DNA of 36,429 bases, from the NCBI GenBank assembly GCA_030148335.1, contig JASBTQ010000004.1, positions 1-36,429 on the forward strand, written 5' to 3'. Below are positions 1 to 6,976 of the stretch, piece after piece. Made by a program: the position numbers and the translations under genes. The notes beneath the pieces are model-generated. The model saw only the letters and a list, made by a program, of their open reading frames with translations. It did no database searches and was not told the DNA's origin. Every line of letters starts with the position of its first letter. The stretch's first letter is position 1. This DNA is from Allomuricauda sp. Its GTDB lineage: Bacteria; Bacteroidota; Bacteroidia; Flavobacteriales; Flavobacteriaceae.

Positions 1-970
1 TCACTTTCATCCGCCCCACTATGCTCACTCTGGTCCGCCGCGGGTGGCTCAGTTTAATCCGCCCCACTATGCTCACTTTGGTCCGCCGCGGGTGGCTCAG
101 TTTAATCCGCCGTAGGTGGCAAACTATGCCCGTTTTTTGCACTAAGGTTTCATAATCATTGCTATTATCATAATCTTGATCATCATAATTAAATTCTTCA
201 ATAGTTGTGGAAATCCAAGAAAAAAAACGATCAAGATTAAAAGTGTGTGTTGGCTTATCCTGTGAAGAATCCCATTCCAACCATTCTCGTATGTTAGGTT
301 TGTTGACTGTTTCCTCAAATATTGCATACATTGGGGTTGTAAACTGATCCCCAAAATCACTCTCCTTGTATAAATCGATTAGGTTTAAAGCTCTTAATGA
401 TTTTCTAAATTTCAGTTTTCCAATTCCAAGTGAATCAACTATTTCATCTTCAGATAGATTTTCGTTTAACTTCAAATCTCTTAATAATTGGGCTTGATTA
501 AGAGGAGGCCATTTTTTGTTTCCATTAATATGCTTTAAACCCATAATAACACTATGGCTAACAGTGTCACCACTTGGATAAACTATTACTGGAACTTTTT
601 GAAAAATTTCTGGATTTAAATTGCCAATATCCTGCGAGGCATCGTACTGCTCCTTTAGATATTTCAAAGCTGCTATTCTTCTATTTCCCTCAAGAACTCT
701 ATAAGAGGTATCAGATATTTTCTCTACTTGTACTTGGTCAACATGTAGATATCCATTTCGTTTAAAACTTTTAACCAAGTCTCGAATTCCATCAATTCCT
801 TTTCCCTGAATGAAACTTCTTGTTCTATTCTGGATACGTTCGGTTTGTATTTGATCTCCACCAATCTTTACATAATTGGAATTATCTATAAATCGGTAGT
901 TGTTAGGGTCGAGAAATAACTTATCTAAATGAGCTAATATAGGTACTCCCTTGGTTGTCTGTTTTGCCAT
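1..970 (-). CDS. ParB-like nuclease-domain protein, 3' end replaced by repeat DNA and off the window
   Basis: The frame from the ATG at 970 stays open to the left edge (323 codons, no stop). Residues about 20-130 look like a ParB/sulfiredoxin-type N-terminal domain: there is a DPNNYR motif near the start and GNRRIAALKYL after a short strand, the usual nucleotide-binding GxRR box. A helical region follows (INGNKKWPPLNQAQLLRDL) as in ParB-like accessory proteins. The natural protein seems to end around residue 280; from there the frame runs into the 48-bp repeats and encodes a repetitive basic tail (RRIKLSHPRR), probably read-through into transposon DNA. Low GC and the unrelated neighbour suggest an acquired gene. 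A TAnnTTTG-like -7 element reads on this strand at 998-991. It is more likely a defence or mobile-element ParB domain protein than the chromosomal segregation ParB. Confidence 0.7.
   Translation of the reverse strand, partial: MAKQTTKGVPILAHLDKLFLDPNNYRFIDNSNYVKIGGDQIQTERIQNRTRSFIQGKGIDGIRDLVKSFKRNGYLHVDQVQVEKISDTSYRVLEGNRRIAALKYLKEQYDASQDIGNLNPEIFQKVPVIVYPSGDTVSHSVIMGLKHINGNKKWPPLNQAQLLRDLKLNENLSEDEIVDSLGIGKLKFRKSLRALNLIDLYKESDFGDQFTTPMYAIFEETVNKPNIREWLEWDSSQDKPTHTFNLDRFFSWISTTIEEFNYDDQDYDNSNDYETLVQKTGIVCHLRRIKLSHPRRTKVSIVGRIKLSHPRRTRVSIVGRMKV
11..121. repeat. 48-bp direct repeats, probable IS21-like transposon end
   Basis: Two nearly identical 48-bp units lie at 11-58 and 59-106, followed by a diverged partial unit from 107 that begins ccgccgtaggtggc. 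Each unit is made of two related 24-bp halves that share a tccgcc...tgctca/ggctca...ttt core, giving an alternating A-B-A-B-A' array. GC content jumps sharply relative to the AT-rich gene to the right. Multiple short repeats at the terminus are characteristic of IS21-family elements, and reading inward from about 121 the end would start TGCCACC. No transposase is visible because the array touches the window edge, so assignment to a family is inference. Confidence 0.5.
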
Positions 971-1070
971 AGTAAAATCTATCAATCATTCAAAGATAAG
1001 TAATAAAGATTATGACTATGAGAGGTAGTATTTTTATCAAATATATTTCATATAAACTTTATCCTTACCC

Positions 1071-1122
1071 CATCCATCAACCCAAATCCCCCATCCGTCA
1101 ATTCAAACCCGTCATCCGTCAA
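1071..1122 (+). promoter_or_regulatory. three 10-bp direct repeats at exact 21-bp period, probable regulator binding site
   Basis: catccRtcaa occurs at 1071-1080, 1092-1101 and 1113-1122, starts exactly 21 bp apart, so all copies face the same side of the helix. Paired 9-bp direct repeats separated by 12 bp (21-bp period) are the known operator architecture of LytTR-domain response regulators. The array sits about 55 bp before the small membrane-protein start at 1176. Assignment to a LytTR regulator is inference. Confidence 0.5.
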
Positions 1123-1125
1123 TTG

Positions 1126-1148
1126 GATGCGTAAAAATCCTACGCATC
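1126..1148. other. 8-bp inverted repeat (hairpin) in the leader before 1176
   Basis: gatgcgta (1126-1133) and tacgcatc (1141-1148) are perfectly complementary around a 7-nt loop. The hairpin lies directly after the last 21-bp-period repeat and 27 bp before the ATG at 1176. It has no U-tract, so it is more likely an operator half or mRNA leader structure than a terminator. Confidence 0.4.
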
Positions 1149-1175
1149 GTGTAGCTTAGCCAAAAACACAAGAAA

Positions 1176-1724
1176 ATGACGACTTTAGAGACCATAAACC
1201 TCTTACAAAAAATCAGTTTGGTGCTGATCGCCTTTATCGTTTATCTGTTCGGGTTCCTGCATGGCGCACGGTGGTGGAAAAGAAACAAGGTGTAGCACAA
1301 TACGGAGCGGTACGCTGCCGTTTCCATTAGTGCCCAAACCAAACTTAAACCTACGACCATTTTTCCCATAGACCCCAGCATAAAGCGTTTTTTGGTCCTG
1401 TGCCACAACCCGTACTACACCATTAGGGTGGACGAGCACTGGAACGGGGAAATCCGCTACCTCTGTTGGCAAAAGCCCAAAGGGATCTTGGAAAAACCCA
1501 GTCTGGTGATCCGCAATGGCAAGTGCACCGAAAGTCCGGGCAAGGACAAGGCAGAATATGTGTTCCAGAACGGCGAGCTCATCTATTCGTTGGAACGCAT
1601 CGTTTCGAAGGGTAAATATGCCGCTACGCACATCTTTTTGGAGGTCACGGACCGCTATAACCAAAAAAGTACCTGGAAAATGGAGGAAAAACCACTTCCC
1701 AAGTACTTAGAGGGTCTTTTGTGA
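1176..1724 (+). pseudogene. membrane-anchored hypothetical protein interrupted by an in-frame TAG
   Basis: The ATG at 1176 opens a 39-residue product with one transmembrane helix (LVLIAFIVYLFGFL) and a basic end (ARWWKRNKV), then TAG at 1293-1295. The same frame resumes immediately and stays open for 142 codons up to the TGA at 1722-1724, with protein-like sequence (RYLCWQKPKGILEKPSLVIRNG). No ATG exists in the second part before the conserved-looking region; the first usable start is TTG at 1392. The simplest reading is one 181-residue-scale protein, N-terminal anchor plus a small extracytoplasmic domain, broken by a nonsense codon. Alternatives are a genuine 39-residue membrane peptide followed by a separate TTG-started gene, or a sequencing error. 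I do not recognise the family. Confidence 0.55.
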
Positions 1725-1730
1725 GGCGGT

Positions 1731-2927
1731 CTAGCCCTTATAGGTAACGCGGTAAATGGCATCGGCCACATCGTCGGAGATGAGCAGCGACCCATCTTCG
1801 AGGAACAACAGGTCCACAGGGCGGCCAAAGGCCTCTTGGGTCTCTTCGTCCAGCCATCCGTCTATGAACGGTTCATAGCTCACCGCCTTATTGTTGTCCA
1901 GTTTCACCAAAGAGATCCGGTAGCCCACCTTGGACGAACGGTTCCAGGAACCGTGTTCCGCGATAAAGGCGTGCCCCTTGTAGCTCTTGGGGAACATGCT
2001 GCCCGTATCAAACTTTACCGCAAGCGGGGCCACATGCGCGCCCAAGGGCTGCACGGGTGGCACAAAGTCCGAACAGGGGCGTTGGTCGCCAAATTCAGGA
2101 TCCTTGATGTCGCCCCCATGGCAAAAGGGGTAGCCAAAGTGTTGGCCCACCTCGGTGAGGCGGTTCAGCTCGCAAGGGGGCACATCGTCGCCCATCATGT
2201 CCCTGCCGTTATCGGTGAACCATAGTTCGTTGGTGTCCGGATGCCAGGTAAAGCCTACGGTGTTGCGCACGCCATGGGCCACAATCTCGCGGTTGCTGCC
2301 GTCAGCATCCATTCGGGTGATGGTGGCAAAGCGCTCGTCCTCGTCGGTGCGGTCGCAGATGTTGCAGGGTGCGCCCACGGGCACGTAGAGCTTGTTGTCC
2401 GGGCCAAAGGCGATGTATTTCCATCCGTGGTGGAACTCCGTGGGGTAATCCTCATAGATCAGCACGGGCTCTGGCGGATTGGCCAGTTGTTCCTCAATGT
2501 TGTCATATCTGTACAAACGGCTGACGGCGGCCACATATAGGGAGCCATCCCGAAAGGCGACCCCGTTCGGCTGTTCCAAGTCGGTATCCACTTCAAAGAC
2601 CTTCTCGGCCCAAAAATCGCCGTCCTCGTCACGAAGCGCATAGACTTTGTTCTCGTTGCGGGTCCCCACAAATAGGGTCCCATCGTCCCCCATGGCCATG
2701 GATCGGGCACCGTCAATGCCTTCGGCAAAGACTTGGATTTGGAAGCCTTCAGGCAGGTTCAACCGTGCCAAGGGCAAATCGGTTTCATGTGCAACGGGAG
2801 TTTCCTCTTGGGTTGTTTCATCTGTATTTTCTTCGTTGTCCCCTTTCTTTTTACCATTGCAGGAGAGCACGGCAAGGGATAGCATCAGTACAAAAAGGGA
2901 GCTTTTGGGCAAATAGTTCATCTTCAT
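1731..2927 (-). CDS. PQQ-type sugar/sorbosone dehydrogenase-like lipoprotein
   Basis: 398 residues. The N-terminus is a lipoprotein signal with the lipobox LAVLSC (Cys about 23), followed by an acidic Asp/Glu/Thr-rich linker to about residue 50. The rest is a six-bladed soluble glucose-dehydrogenase-type beta-propeller: LPEGFQIQVFAEG opens the domain, RSMAMGDDGTLFVGTR and PNGVAFRDGSLYVA are propeller strands, and HGVRNTVGFTWHPDTNELWFTDNGRD is the signature of the sorbosone/glucose dehydrogenase family. It is probably anchored in the outer or inner membrane, oxidising a sugar or aldose in the periplasm. The substrate cannot be told. Its stop lies only 6 bp from the convergent stop at 1724. Confidence 0.85.
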   Translation of the reverse strand: MKMNYLPKSSLFVLMLSLAVLSCNGKKKGDNEENTDETTQEETPVAHETDLPLARLNLPEGFQIQVFAEGIDGARSMAMGDDGTLFVGTRNENKVYALRDEDGDFWAEKVFEVDTDLEQPNGVAFRDGSLYVAAVSRLYRYDNIEEQLANPPEPVLIYEDYPTEFHHGWKYIAFGPDNKLYVPVGAPCNICDRTDEDERFATITRMDADGSNREIVAHGVRNTVGFTWHPDTNELWFTDNGRDMMGDDVPPCELNRLTEVGQHFGYPFCHGGDIKDPEFGDQRPCSDFVPPVQPLGAHVAPLAVKFDTGSMFPKSYKGHAFIAEHGSWNRSSKVGYRISLVKLDNNKAVSYEPFIDGWLDEETQEAFGRPVDLLFLEDGSLLISDDVADAIYRVTYKG

Positions 2928-3040
2928 CGGAATGAATGGGTGTTTTTGGTTTCTAAACCCATAAAGCTAATACAAAATGATGGAAGATGGAAGTCAGAAG
3001 TTGGGAGTCGGAAGTCGGAAGTCGGAACATTTATTCGTGA

Positions 3041-3340
3041 ACATTTATTCGTGAACATTTGTGCCATTCGTGTCCGAAAGACGAAAGAACATAGAAAATA
3101 GAGGATAGACTGGTGTTTTTTTGCCCAGTGCAGTTCAAGGTCTATGGTTTCAGATGATTTGGAGTTGTATGTTGGAAGTCGGAAGTCGGAACATTTATTC
3201 GTGAACATTTGTGCCATTCGTGTCCGAAAGACGAAAGAACATAGAAAATAGAGGATAGACTGGTGTTTTTTTGCCCAGTGCCGTTCCAAGTCTGTGGTTT
3301 CAGGTGATTTGGAGTTGTATGTTGGAAGTCGGGAGTCAGA
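3041..3340. repeat. tandem imperfect 150-bp repeat in intergenic spacer
   Basis: Positions 3041-3190 and 3191-3340 align at a constant offset of 150 bp with only a few substitutions (for example cagttcaaggtctatgg against ccgttccaagtctgtgg). The array is bordered by a 7-bp simple repeat (ggaagtc/gggagtc) on both sides and by cttgag repeats at about 3357-3377. A 172-codon open frame across it on the minus strand is low-complexity repeat translation and is not called. The rest of the 2928-3438 spacer holds nothing else that I can identify. Confidence 0.8.
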
Positions 3341-3438
3341 TTTGAACTTGATCCTTGAGCTTGAGCTTGAGCTTGTGTTTGGAGTCGGAAGTCGGGAGTT
3401 TGGCAATTTGGAATTTGGTGCTTGGTAATTTGACCTGC

Positions 3439-3999
3439 TCATTTTTTCGCATCATATGCAGAAACGTTTCCTTGGTACCAAATTGTGGTGCGATGGGTGC
3501 TGGCTATGGTGATGGAGCTAAAATTGGACGGATAGATCTGGGCAATCACGCGATAGGCTTCCAGATCATGCGTGATGTTGAAGCGCAAGGTTTTTCCATC
3601 TCCCTTTTTATTGGGTTCGATGGTGAATTCCTTTGGAATGCCATTGAATTGGATACCGCCTTTTTGTGGATTGTAGGCACCGCCCATCTGGCGTTCCCCG
3701 AAATAGGGAAGATCGGCCATGACACTGTCGCCCACGACACGAAGGTATCCTCCCGATCCTGTGACATCTATTCTGCTGGCTGTGCTTCCCGGGGGGAGCA
3801 ATCCCGCGTTGGCGATACTGTTGAGCCCTTGACTGGCCATGGGTTGTGCCCAGTTTGCATCAATCTGGAAGCTCTTGTCGGAAATCATTTTTTCAAAAGC
3901 TGCTAATTCCGCAGGCGAAGCTTGGGTTTTGGACCCTGAGGCACAGGCCAGGGCGAAGAGCATCAGAAGGGAGAATCCGTAAATGGGCAGTGTTTTCAT
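3439..3999 (-). CDS. DUF4251-family lipoprotein
   Basis: 186 residues from the ATG at 3999; a TTG two codons upstream is less likely. The signal peptide ends in ALAC (Cys about 19), so it is probably a lipoprotein. The body matches the Bacteroidota DUF4251 pattern: a FQIDANWAQPM strand after an N-terminal helix, a central GGYLRVVGDSVMADLPYFGERQMGG segment (gDsv..LPYFG is the family hallmark), and a C-terminal SNFSSITIASTHRTTIWYQG. Function of the family is unknown. The gene stands alone between a repeat spacer and the DMT transporter. Confidence 0.8.
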   Translation of the reverse strand: MKTLPIYGFSLLMLFALACASGSKTQASPAELAAFEKMISDKSFQIDANWAQPMASQGLNSIANAGLLPPGSTASRIDVTGSGGYLRVVGDSVMADLPYFGERQMGGAYNPQKGGIQFNGIPKEFTIEPNKKGDGKTLRFNITHDLEAYRVIAQIYPSNFSSITIASTHRTTIWYQGNVSAYDAKK

Positions 4000-4066
4000 G
4001 ATCAAGTCATTAACCTTCTTGAAAATACGGATTCTTGGTCAGATTTCCCAGAACCCTACAAAAACA

Positions 4067-4984
4067 TTAACGTTTGAACCGCTCAAAAATGGCCAGTGTC
4101 TTTTTGGTGTTGATGAAATAGACGCCCGTCAAAAGGATGGTCGCCGCGATAATGGATTGGGCCGTGATCTGTTCGTCTAAAAAATACCAGCCCAACAAGA
4201 GAGCCACAATGGGGTTGACATAGGTGGAGGTGGCCACTTTTTCCGGAGAGACTGCCTTCAGCAAGTAATTGAACGACGTAAAGGCCAAAATACTCCCGAA
4301 AATGATCAACAATACCATGGAAAGCTGGACCTCACCGCTCCAGTCGAGAGGTGCCGACCATTTTTCCCCAAACGCCAGGCTCATCAGGGCCAAGGTGATT
4401 CCTGCAGTGAACATCTGGTAGCCCGTGTTCACAAAATAGTTGTGGGGCAGGTCCGCTCTGGCCACAAAAAGGCTTCCGTAGGCCCAACTGACCATACAAA
4501 AGAAGATCATGACCATACCCACGATGGATTCCTCTTTGGCGATGATCTGTTTTTGGCTCACCAACAAATAGATGCCCACAATGCCCAGCACTACCCCTAC
4601 AACGGACATGGGTTGTATCTTTTTGCCCTGGAGGATGCGCATCAGCAATAGGATGATGAGTGGTTGGGCGGAAATTTCCAGTGCTGCGAACCCACTGTCC
4701 ACATATTTGAGGGCCCATACCACTACCCCGTTCCCAAAACTGAGGAAAAAAATGCCCGCGATCACAGTGTTCCAAAACTGTTTTGTGGTGATTTTTAGCG
4801 GAATTCCCATGATCTTGGCCAGCACGAAGATCATGATCCCGGCCGTCGTGAAACGGCAAGAGGCCAGCATGAAAGGCTCCAGTTCCAGCACGGCCACCTT
4901 GTTGAGGAGATAGGTGGATCCCCAAATGACGTAGATGGCAAAAAAAGCAAGGATGACCAAGGCGGAGTTTGAGGATTTTCCCAT
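4067..4984 (-). CDS. DMT-superfamily EamA transporter
   Basis: 305 residues with about ten hydrophobic segments arranged as two EamA repeats. The first repeat begins VILAFFAIYVIWGSTYLLNKVAV, the typical WGS/N-containing first helix of the EamA family; the second starts around residue 155 (MVMIFFCMVSWAYGSLFVAR). The end of repeat two, ATSTYVNPIVALLLGWYFLDEQIT, is the conserved P..A.l.g...l.E motif. Family members export amino acids, metabolites or drugs across the inner membrane; the substrate is not predictable. The gene begins after a roughly 110-bp spacer and probably has its own promoter. Confidence 0.9.
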   Translation of the reverse strand: MGKSSNSALVILAFFAIYVIWGSTYLLNKVAVLELEPFMLASCRFTTAGIMIFVLAKIMGIPLKITTKQFWNTVIAGIFFLSFGNGVVVWALKYVDSGFAALEISAQPLIILLLMRILQGKKIQPMSVVGVVLGIVGIYLLVSQKQIIAKEESIVGMVMIFFCMVSWAYGSLFVARADLPHNYFVNTGYQMFTAGITLALMSLAFGEKWSAPLDWSGEVQLSMVLLIIFGSILAFTSFNYLLKAVSPEKVATSTYVNPIVALLLGWYFLDEQITAQSIIAATILLTGVYFINTKKTLAIFERFKR

Positions 4985-5095
4985 TCCAAGACAGGTTTAT
5001 GTCCTTGCAATATTACGGATGTTTGTAGGAGTAAAAAATACTGGTGGTCATCTTTTATAGCAAAATGACCTATGTTCTTTTGATATGGGGAAAAA

Positions 5096-5428
5096 TCAAG
5101 AATGTTCCATCGTTTCCAGTAGATAGGAAGCTATATCCGTTTCCAATTGCTTGAAACGTTTCAAGTGAAGTTGGACCTCTCGCTCAAGACCCTGAACGGC
5201 ACCTATCTTTTTTCTGTGTATCAGATCCATGATGTTCTTTTGATATTTTTCAAACAGCTTGAAGTTTCGCTTGAGGTCGTTGTATTTCTCAAAACTGGAG
5301 GGGCATTTGGGTTCGTAGGTGTACGAACATAGCTTTTTGGACAGCCGTTGGATGACCTCGTGGTTGCGTTCCATGCGGATCAGCAACTCTTGTTTGTGGT
5401 AGGTGTTCTTTTCGTTGATGGTGTTCAT
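5096..5428 (-). CDS. small coiled-coil hypothetical protein
   Basis: 110 residues, highly charged, no signal peptide and no membrane segment. Predicted helices with coiled-coil character cover most of the chain (ELLIRMERNHEVIQRLSKKL and GLEREVQLHLKRFKQLETDIASYLLETM). A central CSYTYEPKCPSS patch holds two cysteines. I do not recognise a domain. The regular codon use and clean ATG suggest a real cytoplasmic protein. It is separated from the OmpA gene upstream by a terminator, so it is probably transcribed on its own. Confidence 0.65.
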   Translation of the reverse strand: MNTINEKNTYHKQELLIRMERNHEVIQRLSKKLCSYTYEPKCPSSFEKYNDLKRNFKLFEKYQKNIMDLIHRKKIGAVQGLEREVQLHLKRFKQLETDIASYLLETMEHS

Positions 5429-5541
5429 GGCCTAGTGTTTTGGGATAGGAAGTTGCTTGCGTCCATTAAGTTACGAAATAACGGTGATAGTTGGATCGGC
5501 ATTAACGTTGATTTAATGGTTTCGTCAACTTCCATGAACAA

Positions 5542-5571
5542 AAAGGCCCGATGCATTTGCACCGGGCCTTT
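5542..5571 (-). terminator. rho-independent terminator of the OmpA-family gene
   Basis: aaaggcccg (5542-5550) pairs perfectly with cgggccttt (5563-5571) around a 12-nt loop, and on the minus strand the stem is followed by a U-run. It lies about 27 bp after the stop of the OmpA gene. Confidence 0.85.
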
Positions 5572-5597
5572 AGATCAAACGTCAACGACGTGGTGAA

Positions 5598-6290
5598 TTA
5601 GTTGTTGGTTTCCTCGTAGGCCTCTTGTTTCAGCTCTTCACTGGCGATGATGGCCAACTCCACCCTTCTGTTCTTGGCTTTTCCGGCCGCTGTTTCATTG
5701 CTTTCGATGGGCTGTTCCTCACCGTACCATTTGGTGGTAAAGCGTCCGCTGGAGATGCCCTTGCTCACCAAGTAGTTGGTCACGGCCTGTGCCCTGCGTT
5801 GGGAAAGCCCCAAGTTATATTCAGCGGCACCATCGGAATCCGTGTGGCCTTCCACCAAGACGTTGGTCTTTGGATATTCCTTGAAAATTCCGGCCAATTT
5901 GTCCAAGGTAGTGGCAGAAGCTCCCTTGATCTCAGCTTTATTGGTGTCAAAATACACACCATTCTCTCCACTGAAGGTCACGTTGATACCTTCTCCCACG
6001 CGTTGCACTTCTGCACCAGGGATCTCTTCCTCGATTCGCTCGGCCTGACGGTCCATCCGGTTACCGATGTAGCCACCGGCCGCACCACCGACCACGGCAC
6101 CGATGATGGCGCCTAGGGCCGTATTTCCTTTACCTACATTGTTCCCGATGATACCGCCAATAACGGCACCACCCCCAGCACCAATAGCGGCACCTTTTTG
6201 GGTGTTGTTAGCGTTTTTCACGGCATCACAGCTCAGGATAAGGCTCAGGGCCAAAAATGCTGTTGTACTTTTTAATAGGATATTTTTCAT
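5598..6290 (-). CDS. OmpA-family lipoprotein with glycine-zipper domain
   Basis: 230 residues. The lipoprotein signal ends LSLILSC (Cys 21). Residues about 32-77 form a YMGG/Gly-zipper segment (GAAIGAGGGAVIGGIIG, then GAIIGAVVGGAAGGYIG), which inserts as a helical hairpin. Residues about 105-220 are an OmpA/MotB peptidoglycan-binding domain: YFDTNKAEIK, then TNVLVEGHTDSDGAAEYNLG with the conserved Asp and the NLGLSQRRAQAV helix carrying the diaminopimelate-binding Arg. It probably tethers the outer membrane to peptidoglycan. It lies 110 bp downstream of a lipocalin-like lipoprotein gene, with a strong inverted repeat in between, and ends in an intrinsic terminator. Confidence 0.92.
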   Translation of the reverse strand: MKNILLKSTTAFLALSLILSCDAVKNANNTQKGAAIGAGGGAVIGGIIGNNVGKGNTALGAIIGAVVGGAAGGYIGNRMDRQAERIEEEIPGAEVQRVGEGINVTFSGENGVYFDTNKAEIKGASATTLDKLAGIFKEYPKTNVLVEGHTDSDGAAEYNLGLSQRRAQAVTNYLVSKGISSGRFTTKWYGEEQPIESNETAAGKAKNRRVELAIIASEELKQEAYEETNN

Positions 6291-6334
6291 GTGTTTATTT
6301 TTATTGTTTTTTCAATGGTCACATGGAACCTTTG

Positions 6335-6383
6335 ATGACCAAAATAATCATTGCACTATGTCTCTAAAGATTATTTTGGTCAT
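6335..6383. repeat. perfect 15-bp inverted repeat between two lipoprotein genes
   Basis: atgaccaaaataatc (6335-6349) and gattattttggtcat (6369-6383) are exact reverse complements with a 19-nt spacer. The hairpin lies between the stop of the lipocalin-like gene (6401) and the start of the OmpA gene (6290). No clear U-tract follows on the minus strand, so it could be a weak terminator, an RNA-processing site or a protein-binding palindrome. Confidence 0.7.
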
Positions 6384-6400
6384 GTCGGTTTCATATTGTT

Positions 6401-6886
6401 TTATTTTCTTGAGAATTCATAAACTACGGTCACGGGCTGTCCGTCCACCGACACGTTGGATTTGAGGGTCATGGCCTGTTCTGTCAGGCTCACGATGTTC
6501 AATCGATACCCATAACCTCCGGAAATGTCCTTCCGGTTTTCATCGATGAACTTGAATTGTAATTGGCTGGAGTAATTGGAGGTGGGCTCCACTACGGACC
6601 AACGGAAAAAACGGTCGCCACCTTGGCAGAGGGAACTCTGCTTGATGGTGTACCTTCCCGTACTGTTGTTGTCTCTGAAGAACCACTCACTGTCCTCGAA
6701 GCAGATGTCCTCTGCATCGTTGAAGATGACCGACTTGAAATTGCCGGAATTGTTTTCGTAGTACACATTGTCCAAATTCCAAGTACCGCTGAAAATATCC
6801 CTTTGGGATCGGGCACTTTTGGATACGGAGCACGAAACAAGCAAAATGCTTGCTATTGCGACGAATAATAATGATCGTTTTACCAT
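6401..6886 (-). CDS. lipocalin-like lipoprotein
   Basis: 161 residues. The signal peptide has the lipobox ILLVSC (Cys 19). After a short linker, FSGTWNLDNVYYENN is the Gly-x-Trp opening of lipocalin-like domains. A beta-strand pattern follows, with CFEDSEWFFRDNNSTGRYTI in the middle and MTLKSNVSVDGQPVTVVYEFSRK as the final strands. Two cysteines (CFED and SSLCQGG) could pair. Such short Bacteroidota lipocalin-like lipoproteins are common and of unknown ligand. Same orientation as the OmpA gene downstream and possibly cotranscribed, subject to the hairpin between them. Confidence 0.75.
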   Translation of the reverse strand: MVKRSLLFVAIASILLVSCSVSKSARSQRDIFSGTWNLDNVYYENNSGNFKSVIFNDAEDICFEDSEWFFRDNNSTGRYTIKQSSLCQGGDRFFRWSVVEPTSNYSSQLQFKFIDENRKDISGGYGYRLNIVSLTEQAMTLKSNVSVDGQPVTVVYEFSRK

Positions 6887-6976
6887 AAGATTTAAAAGTT
6901 AATGTTCAATAAAAGATACGAAATGGGTCAATATAAAGTTGTTTTATCCATCAAAAAATGGTTAAATCTTTGCAAA

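Noticed and set aside
1203..1664. 153-codon minus-strand frame opposite the broken gene
   Set aside because: It lies antisense to the more protein-like plus-strand frame, has no family features and looks like a codon-bias shadow.
2924..3442. 172-codon minus-strand frame over the 150-bp repeats
   Set aside because: Its translation consists of repeated low-complexity peptides (RLPT, TSDF) and duplicates the DNA repeat; it is not a credible gene.
4332..4925. 197-codon minus-strand frame inside the DMT transporter
   Set aside because: Same strand, other frame, His/Gly/Arg-rich translation; a shadow of a well-supported membrane protein.
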